NCBI GenBank assembly: GCA_018818885.1
Contig: JAHIRB010000040.1
Location: 1-32,984 of the forward strand
Direction of reading: 5' to 3'
Length of the DNA: 32,984 nucleotides
Source: Patescibacteria group bacterium
GTDB lineage: Bacteria; Patescibacteriota; Patescibacteriia; Buchananbacterales; SURF-54
The notes beneath the pieces are model-generated. The model made no database searches. It had not been told where the DNA came from and worked only from the letters and a program-made list of their open reading frames with translations. Made by a program: the position numbers and the translations under genes. This document shows positions 13,633 through 20,253 of the stretch, one piece after another; the stretch's first letter is position 1, and each line of letters begins with the position of its first letter.

Positions 13633-15087
13633 ATGGGAATAAATATTGATATTGATTCGATAATCCAATTATCGCAAAACAATCCATTCGTTATGATGTG
13701 GATTATATTTTTGCGGGGTGGTTGGATTATTTTTTTATTCTTCTTTGTTTGGGCTCTGGGGCAAATTTGGTTAGCCTATATCCAAGGGCAATATCGAAAA
13801 CATAGAAAATATGTTTTACTAGCAATTGATGTTCCAAAAGAAAACGAACAAACACCTCTGGGAGTAGAAAATATTTTTCAGCATTTAGCTGGTATACATG
13901 CTACTTTTGATTTTTTAGACAAGTGGTGGGATGGTTCAACACAAGAAAGTTTTAGCTTAGAAATAATTAGTTTAGAGGGTTACATCCAGTTTTTGATTAG
14001 AACAGAAGTTCATTATCGAGATTTGATAGAAGCAGCATTCTATGCTCAGTATCCAGATGCTGAAATAGTAGAAGTAGAAGATTATTTAAATGATTGGAAT
14101 ATTACGTTTCCTCATCCTGAATACGATCAATGGTCAACGGAAATTAAACTAGCTAAAAAACATTTTTATCCCATAAAAACCCACCCAGCTTTTGAGGATT
14201 CAATTTCTCAAGAACATAAAGATCCCATGTCGGGATTAATGGAGGCCCTAGGTAAAATTGGTCCTGGTGAACAAGTATGGTTTCAAATGGTAATTACTGC
14301 AGCAGATAATGATTGGGGAGAAAAAGCACAACCCTTAATACAGAAATTAATTGGTGGCAAGGTGGTAGAAAAACAAACTGGATTAGATTTGCTATTTAAT
14401 ATTCCTGCAACTGTAATAAATGTAATAATGGATTTTTGGAATGCAACACCTGCAACCGACCAGAAAAATAGTGAACAAGAAAACAGATGGCTAAATATGA
14501 CACAAGGTGAAAAAGATATTGTTACTGATATCGAAAAAAAGTGTGGTAAAACTGGTTTTCATGTTCGTATGCGTTATATTTATGTTGCTAAACACGAAGT
14601 TTTTGATAAAACAAAAGCCTCAAAAGTTATTTACGGAGCATTAAAACAATTTAATAGATTAGATGCTAATGCATTCAAACCTCATACTAAATATTGGACA
14701 GGTGCCATACATTTTATGGCAAAGCGAAGATTAATTTGGAGAAGGAATAAAAATATGAGATTTTTTAGAGATAGAGGACATACTATAGCTGCTGATGATT
14801 ATGGTTTCATTCTCAACACAGAAGAATTAGCATCAGTTTGGCATTTTCCAAATATGGCTACCAAAGCACCACTAATTAAAAAAACAGAAAGTAAAAAAGC
14901 AGAGCCGCCATTAGCACTACCGCTTGAAACAGAAGAAAGAATGTTGCGTCAAGTTAGTCAAGTTAAAAAAGCAGTGGAAGTTGATACTTCTGATACTGTT
15001 AACATAGCTGAGCAGCATGAAAATGATCAACCGATTACTGCAGATAAACAAAAAGCACAAGCACCTGATAATTTACCAACAGTCTAA
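13633..15087 (+). CDS. Large membrane-anchored protein paired with a T4SS-type ATPase
   Basis: I do not recognise a named family for this 484-aa protein. Residues 1-20 are followed by one long hydrophobic segment (about 20-48, with VMMWIIFLRGGWIIFLFFFVWAL in two parts). A large soluble mixed alpha/beta region (about 55-400) and a low-complexity Glu/Lys/Gln-rich tail (about 415-484) follow. The region around LLAIDVPKENEQTPLGVENIF and AAFYAQYPDAEIVEVEDY recalls proteins found beside VirD4/TraG-like ATPases in Candidate Phyla Radiation genomes (from memory, not checked). The stop lies 2 nt before the ATPase ATG, so the two are co-translated and probably form one membrane complex. Confidence 0.65.
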   Translation: MGINIDIDSIIQLSQNNPFVMMWIIFLRGGWIIFLFFFVWALGQIWLAYIQGQYRKHRKYVLLAIDVPKENEQTPLGVENIFQHLAGIHATFDFLDKWWDGSTQESFSLEIISLEGYIQFLIRTEVHYRDLIEAAFYAQYPDAEIVEVEDYLNDWNITFPHPEYDQWSTEIKLAKKHFYPIKTHPAFEDSISQEHKDPMSGLMEALGKIGPGEQVWFQMVITAADNDWGEKAQPLIQKLIGGKVVEKQTGLDLLFNIPATVINVIMDFWNATPATDQKNSEQENRWLNMTQGEKDIVTDIEKKCGKTGFHVRMRYIYVAKHEVFDKTKASKVIYGALKQFNRLDANAFKPHTKYWTGAIHFMAKRRLIWRRNKNMRFFRDRGHTIAADDYGFILNTEELASVWHFPNMATKAPLIKKTESKKAEPPLALPLETEERMLRQVSQVKKAVEVDTSDTVNIAEQHENDQPITADKQKAQAPDNLPTV

Positions 15088-15089
15088 AA

Positions 15090-16796
15090 ATGGAAGAAAA
15101 TACTAAAGAAAAAATTACCATACTCGCTCAAACCAACTTTCGAAACGAAAGTAGACGTTTTGGAATAAAAAAAGACGACAGAAGACGACATGTTTATTGT
15201 ATCGGCAAAACAGGTATGGGTAAATCTACTGTTTTAGAAAACATGATAATACAAGATATTAGAAACGGCGAAGGTTGCGCTATAGTAGATCCTCATGGAG
15301 ATTTAGCTGAAATGATTTTAAACTATATTCCAGCAGAACGTATAAACGATGTAATCTATTTTAATCCTTCAGATTACGAATATCCCATCGCATTCAATGT
15401 CATGGAAGCAGCAACCGAAGAGCAAAAACATTTAATTTCTTCTGGGCTTATAGCAGTTTTTAAAAAGCTTTGGGCAGATTCCTGGGGACCTAGATTGGAA
15501 TACTTGTTAAGAAATAGTATTTTGGCATTGTTAGATTACCCAGGGAGTACTTTGCTTGGTGTTACCAGAATGCTTGTTGATAAAACTTACAGAAATAAAG
15601 TAATTGAAAAAATAAAAGACCCAGTTGTGAAAGCTTTTTGGATAAATGAGTATTCAAAGTATTCTAATCAATTTCAAGTTGAAGCAATTTCTCCAATACA
15701 AAATAAAGTTGGACAATTTCTTTCTATGGCCATGATTAGAAATATCGTTGGCCAAGTAAAATCTACTATTGATTTACGAGATATAATGGATAATAAGAAG
15801 ATATTGATAATGAATTTAGCAAAAGGTAGGCTAGGCGAAGATGCCTCGGCATTGTTAGGAGCAATGATGATTACCAAAATACAGCTAGCTGCTATGAGTA
15901 GAGTAGATATTAAAGAAGAGACAAGAAAAGATTTTTATTTATATGTTGATGAATTCCAAAATTTTGCTACACAAAGTTTTGCTAATATTTTATCAGAAGC
16001 TAGAAAATATCGACTTAATTTGATAATTGCACATCAATACGTAGAACAACTAGAAGAAGAAGTAAGAGCAGCTGTATTTGGAAATGTGGGTACTTTGATG
16101 TTATTTAGAATTGGTGCAGCAGATGCAGAATTTTTAGTTCAAGAATTTTCTCCACATTTTACAGAAGACGATCTTGTCAATTTATCTAAATTTAATGTCT
16201 ACATGAAGCTTATGATTGATGGGGTTTCATCTAGTCCGTTTTCTGCTACAACAATTCCTCCATTATTTCAACAGGAACCAGAAGCGCAAAGCAACCTAGA
16301 AAAAATAATAAAAGTATCTCGTGAACGTTATGCAAAATCACGTGAAGAAATAGAGGATAAAATTGCACGCTGGAGTGGCATGACCAAAGAACAGCTTGAG
16401 GTTAAAGAAGATTCAAATCAATCGAAGTCAGGCGAAAGGAAAAGTGGAGAACAAAACATAAAAAAGTTTAAAAAAAAGGAAGAAAAAAAATATTCTGTAA
16501 ACTGTTACGAGTGTGGTAAAAAAGCAGAAATTAATTTTATACCAGATGGAATTAGGCCAGTGTATTGTGATGATTGTTTTAGAAAAATTAGATCAGGAGA
16601 AATCCCAGAAAGTGTAGAACCTGTAAAATCTGAACCAAAATTACCGGAAATCAGTCTAGAACAAGTAATGGATAAAAAACCACAATCTTTTAATCAAAAA
16701 CCTGCTAATCAAAACAAGAAAGAAACTAATACACCTGTAAGAAATAATAATCATTCAACAGCAGAAGTCAAACCTGGACAAACTGTTAAATTTTAA
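15090..16796 (+). CDS. Type IV secretion/conjugation-like ATPase (VirD4/TraG/HerA superfamily)
   Basis: P-loop ATPase of 568 aa. Walker A is GKTGMGKST (39-47), followed by AIVDPHGDLAEMIL, typical of conjugative coupling and VirB4-like ATPases. Walker B is FYLYVDEFQNF (about 281-291), and LNLIIAHQYVEQL is the sensor region. The protein lacks TM helices and probably docks on the membrane protein encoded 2 nt upstream. The C-terminus carries a charged linker and a compact CxxC...CxxC zinc ribbon (CYECG ... YCDDCFRKIRSGE, about 471-500), then a disordered tail. No relaxase, pilin or VirB8/9/10 gene is in the window. The substrate may be DNA or protein, or the pair may serve pilus or DNA-uptake functions. 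Confidence 0.82.
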   Translation: MEENTKEKITILAQTNFRNESRRFGIKKDDRRRHVYCIGKTGMGKSTVLENMIIQDIRNGEGCAIVDPHGDLAEMILNYIPAERINDVIYFNPSDYEYPIAFNVMEAATEEQKHLISSGLIAVFKKLWADSWGPRLEYLLRNSILALLDYPGSTLLGVTRMLVDKTYRNKVIEKIKDPVVKAFWINEYSKYSNQFQVEAISPIQNKVGQFLSMAMIRNIVGQVKSTIDLRDIMDNKKILIMNLAKGRLGEDASALLGAMMITKIQLAAMSRVDIKEETRKDFYLYVDEFQNFATQSFANILSEARKYRLNLIIAHQYVEQLEEEVRAAVFGNVGTLMLFRIGAADAEFLVQEFSPHFTEDDLVNLSKFNVYMKLMIDGVSSSPFSATTIPPLFQQEPEAQSNLEKIIKVSRERYAKSREEIEDKIARWSGMTKEQLEVKEDSNQSKSGERKSGEQNIKKFKKKEEKKYSVNCYECGKKAEINFIPDGIRPVYCDDCFRKIRSGEIPESVEPVKSEPKLPEISLEQVMDKKPQSFNQKPANQNKKETNTPVRNNNHSTAEVKPGQTVKF

Positions 16797-16797
16797 A

Positions 16798-16826
16798 TTG
16801 ACTAAGGTGTCGCTATCTGATACAAT
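16798..16826 (+). promoter_or_regulatory. Promoter of the UDP-sugar dehydrogenase gene
   Basis: TTGACT (16798-16803), a 17-bp spacer and TACAAT (16821-16826). The -35 starts 2 nt after the upstream stop codon. Confidence 0.6.
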
Positions 16827-16871
16827 TTTGATACTAAGATTATTAACATAAATTATAGAGTGATAAACGGA

Positions 16872-16906
16872 GCATTAACTCCATCGCTCCACTAACTCCA
16901 TCGCTT
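16872..16906. repeat. Short tandem direct repeat in a 5' leader
   Basis: TAACTCCATCGCT occurs twice about 20 bp apart (near 16873 and 16892), just before the dehydrogenase start. GGAGC upstream can pair with GCTCC between the copies. Meaning unknown. Confidence 0.5.
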
Positions 16907-16921
16907 TATCGGCTTAAAACT

Positions 16922-17716
16922 ATGTCAAAAAAAATCGCAATTATAGGACACGGTGTTGTTGGACAAGCATACAATGCACTATTTAAGGATGCCTTAATTT
17001 ACGATATTGCCAAAGAATCTAACACTCAGGAAGAAATAAACAAAAATGCAGATGTTGCATTAATTTCTGTACCAACACCAATGGGTGATGGGGGAGTGTG
17101 TGATTTATCAGCTGTAGAGAAATCAATTAAATGGCTAGAAGTACCGCTAATAGTAATTAAATCAACCGTACCTGTTGGCACTACAAAAAGATTAAGAGAA
17201 GAATCCAAAAAAACAATTATATTTAATCCAGAATTTTTACGTGCGGTTTCTGCAGCAGAAGATGTGCTAGCAGAAAAAGATTTAATAATAGGTGGTAGCC
17301 CAAGTGATGCTGAAACATTAATTGAAGCATATAACGAAGCCTATGACCATCAAGTAAGTTATCATTTTACCACTAGTTCAAATGCAGAAATGATCAAGTA
17401 CATGAGAAATTGTTATCTTTCTACAAAAGTAATATTTTTAAATGAGATGAAAGATATAATTGATAAAATGGGTTTGGGTTTTGAAGAAATTCGAGACCTC
17501 TGGGTTTTAGATGAAAGAGTTGGTTCTTCGCATAACCAAGTTCCAGGACCAGACGGACAGCTAGGATATGGTGGAATGTGTTTTCCAAAAGATGTCAATG
17601 CTATGATACACTTTGCCATGGATGCGGGAGCAGATCCAAAATTATTAAAACGAGTTTGGGATAGAAATACAGAATTTAGAGAAGAATTTAAAGACGCACA
17701 TAAATACGAAAAATAA
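16922..17716 (+). CDS. Short UDP-glucose/GDP-mannose dehydrogenase-family protein
   Basis: NAD-dependent sugar-nucleotide 6-dehydrogenase family, which oxidises UDP-glucose-type substrates to uronic acids for surface glycans. The 264-aa protein has the Rossmann motif GHGVVG (9-14), SVPTPMGDGG, IKSTVPVGTT and FNPEFLRAVSAAEDVL. The central domain has the catalytic cysteine in GYGGMCFPKD (Cys220). The family is normally about 400-450 aa; the C-terminal UDP-binding domain is absent and the frame ends cleanly after the dimerisation helix. Either it is a minimal natural variant or it needs a partner. The active-site Cys and Lys/Asp context are retained, so catalysis is possible. Confidence 0.85.
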   Translation: MSKKIAIIGHGVVGQAYNALFKDALIYDIAKESNTQEEINKNADVALISVPTPMGDGGVCDLSAVEKSIKWLEVPLIVIKSTVPVGTTKRLREESKKTIIFNPEFLRAVSAAEDVLAEKDLIIGGSPSDAETLIEAYNEAYDHQVSYHFTTSSNAEMIKYMRNCYLSTKVIFLNEMKDIIDKMGLGFEEIRDLWVLDERVGSSHNQVPGPDGQLGYGGMCFPKDVNAMIHFAMDAGADPKLLKRVWDRNTEFREEFKDAHKYEK

Positions 17717-17730
17717 ACTCAAGATAAAAA

Positions 17731-17757
17731 GACAGCTTCAAAAAGGAGCTGTTTTTT
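17731..17757 (+). terminator. Terminator after the dehydrogenase gene
   Basis: ACAGCT (17732-17737) and AGCTGT (17747-17752) followed by TTTTTT. Confidence 0.8.
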
Positions 17758-17760
17758 AGG

Positions 17761-17789
17761 TTGACAAAAATAGATAAATTTGCTAATAT
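17761..17789 (+). promoter_or_regulatory. Promoter of the response-regulator cassette
   Basis: TTGACA (17761-17766), a 17-bp spacer and TAATAT (17784-17789), starting 4 nt after the previous terminator's T-run. Confidence 0.75.
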
Positions 17790-17824
17790 CTATAGTTGAC
17801 GAATGGGTTTGGAAAGGAGAATCT

Positions 17825-17860
17825 ATGTATATAGAGATTGAGCTAAAAAATGAGTTTTAG
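17825..17860 (+). CDS. Leader micro-ORF (11 aa) upstream of the response regulator
   Basis: GGAAAGGAGA (17811-17820) lies at ideal spacing before ATG 17825. The frame reads MYIEIELKNEF and ends at TAG 17858-17860. An 11-bp hairpin (17838-17848 with 17855-17865) covers its second half and stop codon, so translation would melt it. The layout is like an attenuator or coupling leader, but no T-run follows. Confidence 0.45.
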   Translation: MYIEIELKNEF

Positions 17861-17915
17861 CTCAAATATTGAATTGTACAATCACAGACAAACAAAAAGA
17901 AATGGAGTGATAGAA

Positions 17916-18329
17916 ATGTCAGAACAGAATGGTGTAAGTATACTCGTCATCGACGACGAAGAAGTTATTCGCGATTTAATTCGCGATGTGATAGAAAGAG
18001 ATAAAAACATGAGTCAATTAAATCCTATTGTGGAGTTCGCAGAAACAGGTGAAGAAGGACTTCGGAAAATCCAAGAGTCTGAATGTGATTCAAGCGCAAA
18101 AATGTTTGACATTATTATCTGTGATCTACGCATGCCCGGCATGAACGGCGTAGAAACTATTAAGGCAATTAGAAAGGGTGGTATTTTCTATAAGGCCATG
18201 TTTATGACAGGAAACGCTCATGAAAAAGTCATCGAACAGGCCAGAGTTTTAACAACAATACCACTTATTGAAAAACCGTTTAATGTGTATGATTTCACAA
18301 AAGCGCTGCATTTAGCGCTTACAAACTAA
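17916..18329 (+). CDS. Stand-alone response regulator receiver protein
   Basis: CheY-like single-domain regulator of 137 aa. I chose ATG 17916 because TGGAGTGA lies just upstream and the receiver fold begins right after it; a longer in-frame start at 17850 lacks a Shine-Dalgarno and overlaps the leader hairpin. The receiver set is complete: Asp13/Asp14, phospho-acceptor Asp70 in IIICDLRMPG, Thr98 (MTGN) and Lys120 (EKPF). There is no output domain, so it acts by protein-protein contact or as a phosphorelay. No histidine kinase is in the window. Codon use is more balanced and GC-richer than in the neighbours, and it has its own promoter and terminator, suggesting a separately acquired cassette. 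Confidence 0.9.
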   Translation: MSEQNGVSILVIDDEEVIRDLIRDVIERDKNMSQLNPIVEFAETGEEGLRKIQESECDSSAKMFDIIICDLRMPGMNGVETIKAIRKGGIFYKAMFMTGNAHEKVIEQARVLTTIPLIEKPFNVYDFTKALHLALTN

Positions 18330-18351
18330 CCCAACACGTCAACGAATCACA

Positions 18352-18384
18352 GCCCCCAGCGCTACGGCAATGGGGGCCTTTTTA
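18352..18384 (+). terminator. Terminator of the response-regulator gene
   Basis: GCCCCC (18352-18357) and GGGGGC (18372-18377) followed by CTTTTTAT. Confidence 0.85.
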
Positions 18385-18474
18385 TATCCTTTACAACTAA
18401 GAAAATATTTGATAGGTTGTATTTACCTTAGGAGGACGTTGATAAAAGTCATATAAATAAAGGGAGGGATAGAG

Positions 18475-18876
18475 ATGAGAATATTGCTTATTGATGATTC
18501 AGACACAGATAAGTCAAAACCAGAATTACAGGATGTGTTTCAAGATTTAATGAAAGCGCTTGGGCACGAAGTTATACTGGCCAAAACTATATTTGAAGGA
18601 TTTTTTCAATGTGGTAGAGGCCAAATTGATTGTATTGTCACAGATTTATTTTTTCAACCAAACGAAGAACCTGGTGCATTCTCAATGATCAGATTTTTAA
18701 CAAATCAGGAGTGTAATGTACCTATCATCGTCGTGTTTGATTATGCATATTTCCATACTCAAATACATCAGCAAGCAGTTGAGCTAGGTTTTTTCGAAAT
18801 AATCGATAAGACGAATGCTGTATCAGAAATTAAAACAGCACTTCAAAAAATAACTGATGGAGATCAGAGGATATGA
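18475..18876 (+). CDS. Divergent receiver-domain protein
   Basis: 133-aa protein with a receiver-like fold: LLIDDSD (Asp7/Asp8), a probable phospho-acceptor Asp57 in CIVTDLFF, and Lys112 in IDKT. The Ser/Thr switch position is replaced (IIVVFDYAY), and the usual MPG after the phospho-Asp is missing (FFQPNEEPG), so it may be a degenerate or non-phosphorylated receiver. The Shine-Dalgarno AGGGAGGG lies about 7 nt before ATG. A second strong Shine-Dalgarno (AGGAGG, 18430-18435) precedes a 5-codon TTG frame (18439-18456) in the leader. Its tandem position with the preceding response regulator suggests a shared pathway, but each has its own terminator. Confidence 0.8.
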   Translation: MRILLIDDSDTDKSKPELQDVFQDLMKALGHEVILAKTIFEGFFQCGRGQIDCIVTDLFFQPNEEPGAFSMIRFLTNQECNVPIIVVFDYAYFHTQIHQQAVELGFFEIIDKTNAVSEIKTALQKITDGDQRI

Positions 18877-18895
18877 GAAAAAAGTTTCTCAACCA

Positions 18896-18927
18896 GGGGT
18901 CTAGAAGTTTTAGACCTCTTTTGTTTT
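18896..18927 (+). terminator. Terminator after the divergent receiver gene
   Basis: GGGGTCTA (18896-18903) pairs with TAGACCTC (18911-18918, one G-U), followed by TTTTGTTTT. Confidence 0.75.
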
Positions 18928-18966
18928 CATCTTTTCTAAACATAAAAAAAAATGTATAATATAAAC

Positions 18967-20127
18967 ATGCCCAAAGAAACAAATTTTCAAAAAGATGTAG
19001 ATATAGGGGAAAGTATAGCTATACTAGTCGGTACTGTTATTGGTGCCGGCATTTTAGGTATACCTTTTGTTGTTGCTAAATCTGGCTTAGGAATAGGAAT
19101 TATTATTATGGCTCTAGTAATAATTGCTCTAACTTACGAAAAACTATTTTTAGCAGAAATTTGTTTACGTACTAAAGAAAAACATCAATTGCCTGGTTAT
19201 GCAGAAAAATATTTAGGTAAAAAGGGTAAGTGGTTATTAACATTTTCCGAAGTTTTTAAATATTATGGTGCCATGACCGCATATATAATTGGAGGTGGCT
19301 TAATACTGGCAGAAATGTTTGGTGGTTCTGCGCAGTCTTGGACATTTATTTTTTTTACTGTTGGTGCAATTTTAATTTATTTTGGGTTAAAGCTAATAGA
19401 GAAATTTGAATTATGGATGACTATTGGCATATTTATCATAGTTATTGGAATTTCTATGTTTGCTTTTAAAGAATTTAGGATTGAACAGACTTTATTTTTT
19501 GATATTACTCATTCTTTCACTCCATATGGTGTGATTTTATTAGCCTTTGCAGGAGCAGTTGCAGTGCCAGAAATGAGGCGCGTGCTTCAAGGCCAAGAAA
19601 AAGATTTAAAAAAATCAATTCTGATTGGTAATAGCGTAATATTTTTACTCTATTTACTTTTTACAGTTACTGTAATCGGTGTAACAGGTTTTAAGACTAC
19701 TGAGATTGCTACTGTTGGGTTAGGCCAAGCTATTGGTCCAGGAGTAATTATTTTAGCAAACTTATTTGCTTTATTTACCATGGGTACTAGTTTTTTAACA
19801 ATAGGGTTAGCACTAAAAAATATTTATAACTACGATTATCAAATAAACAAAAATATTTCATGGTTTTTAGCATTATCAGTTCCGTTGATAGTGTATCTGT
19901 TAGGTGTTGATAGTTTTATTCGTACCTTAGATTTTATTGGTGCAACCGCAGTAGGTTTAACAGGAATATTAATCATACTGATGTATTGGCAAGCTAAGAA
20001 AAAAGGGGATAGGAAACCAGAATTTAGTTTTGGCATGCATAAGCTAATCGGATTAACTATCATTGTAATGTTTGCTTTAGGTATAGTTTATGCGATATAT
20101 AATAACTTAAGCTCACTCTTGACATAA
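18967..20127 (+). CDS. Amino-acid permease (aromatic/HAAP-AAAP family)
   Basis: Inner-membrane transporter of 386 aa with about 11 hydrophobic helices. The first helix has the family motif GTVIGAGILGIPFVVAKSG, where the unwound TM1 binds the amino-acid backbone. The pattern fits tryptophan/tyrosine-type permeases (Trp_Tyr_perm/AAAP, LeuT fold); substrate is not determinable. An upstream ATG (18952) is in frame, but a -10-like TATAAT (18955-18960) overlaps it. A transcript from there would start at about 18967, so the second ATG is preferred and the mRNA may be leaderless. The last codons overlap the -35 of the clpB promoter. Confidence 0.85.
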   Translation: MPKETNFQKDVDIGESIAILVGTVIGAGILGIPFVVAKSGLGIGIIIMALVIIALTYEKLFLAEICLRTKEKHQLPGYAEKYLGKKGKWLLTFSEVFKYYGAMTAYIIGGGLILAEMFGGSAQSWTFIFFTVGAILIYFGLKLIEKFELWMTIGIFIIVIGISMFAFKEFRIEQTLFFDITHSFTPYGVILLAFAGAVAVPEMRRVLQGQEKDLKKSILIGNSVIFLLYLLFTVTVIGVTGFKTTEIATVGLGQAIGPGVIILANLFALFTMGTSFLTIGLALKNIYNYDYQINKNISWFLALSVPLIVYLLGVDSFIRTLDFIGATAVGLTGILIILMYWQAKKKGDRKPEFSFGMHKLIGLTIIVMFALGIVYAIYNNLSSLLT

Positions 20128-20147
20128 TCACAAAATTTTTTTATACT
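20119..20147 (+). promoter_or_regulatory. clpB promoter
   Basis: TTGACA (20119-20124), a 17-bp spacer and TATACT (20142-20147). The -35 lies within the last codons of the permease gene and the -10 runs into the CIRCE palindrome. Confidence 0.85.
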
Positions 20148-20187
20148 CACATTAGCACTCTATGCATGAGAGTGCTAATGTGAGTAT
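20143..20187. promoter_or_regulatory. CIRCE operator (HrcA site) with extended arms
   Basis: TTAGCACTC (20152-20160), 9 bp, GAGTGCTAA (20170-20178) is a perfect CIRCE element. The palindrome extends a further 9 bp each way, giving 18-bp arms (20143-20160 and 20170-20187). It overlaps the -10 and the expected start site, so HrcA binding would block initiation. hrcA itself is not in the window. Confidence 0.97.
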
Positions 20188-20253
20188 TTACGAATCCAAT
20201 ACGAATCTAAGCAAATAATTATTCGTTAGATATTAGTTAGATATTAGTTTTCT

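Noticed and set aside
16872-16906. CRISPR-like repeat
   Set aside because: Only two copies of a 13-bp repeat a few bases apart; there are no spacers of regular length and no cas genes.
17850-17915. Longer N-terminus for the response regulator (start at 17850)
   Set aside because: This start lies inside the leader hairpin and lacks a Shine-Dalgarno; ATG 17916 has one and begins just before the receiver fold.
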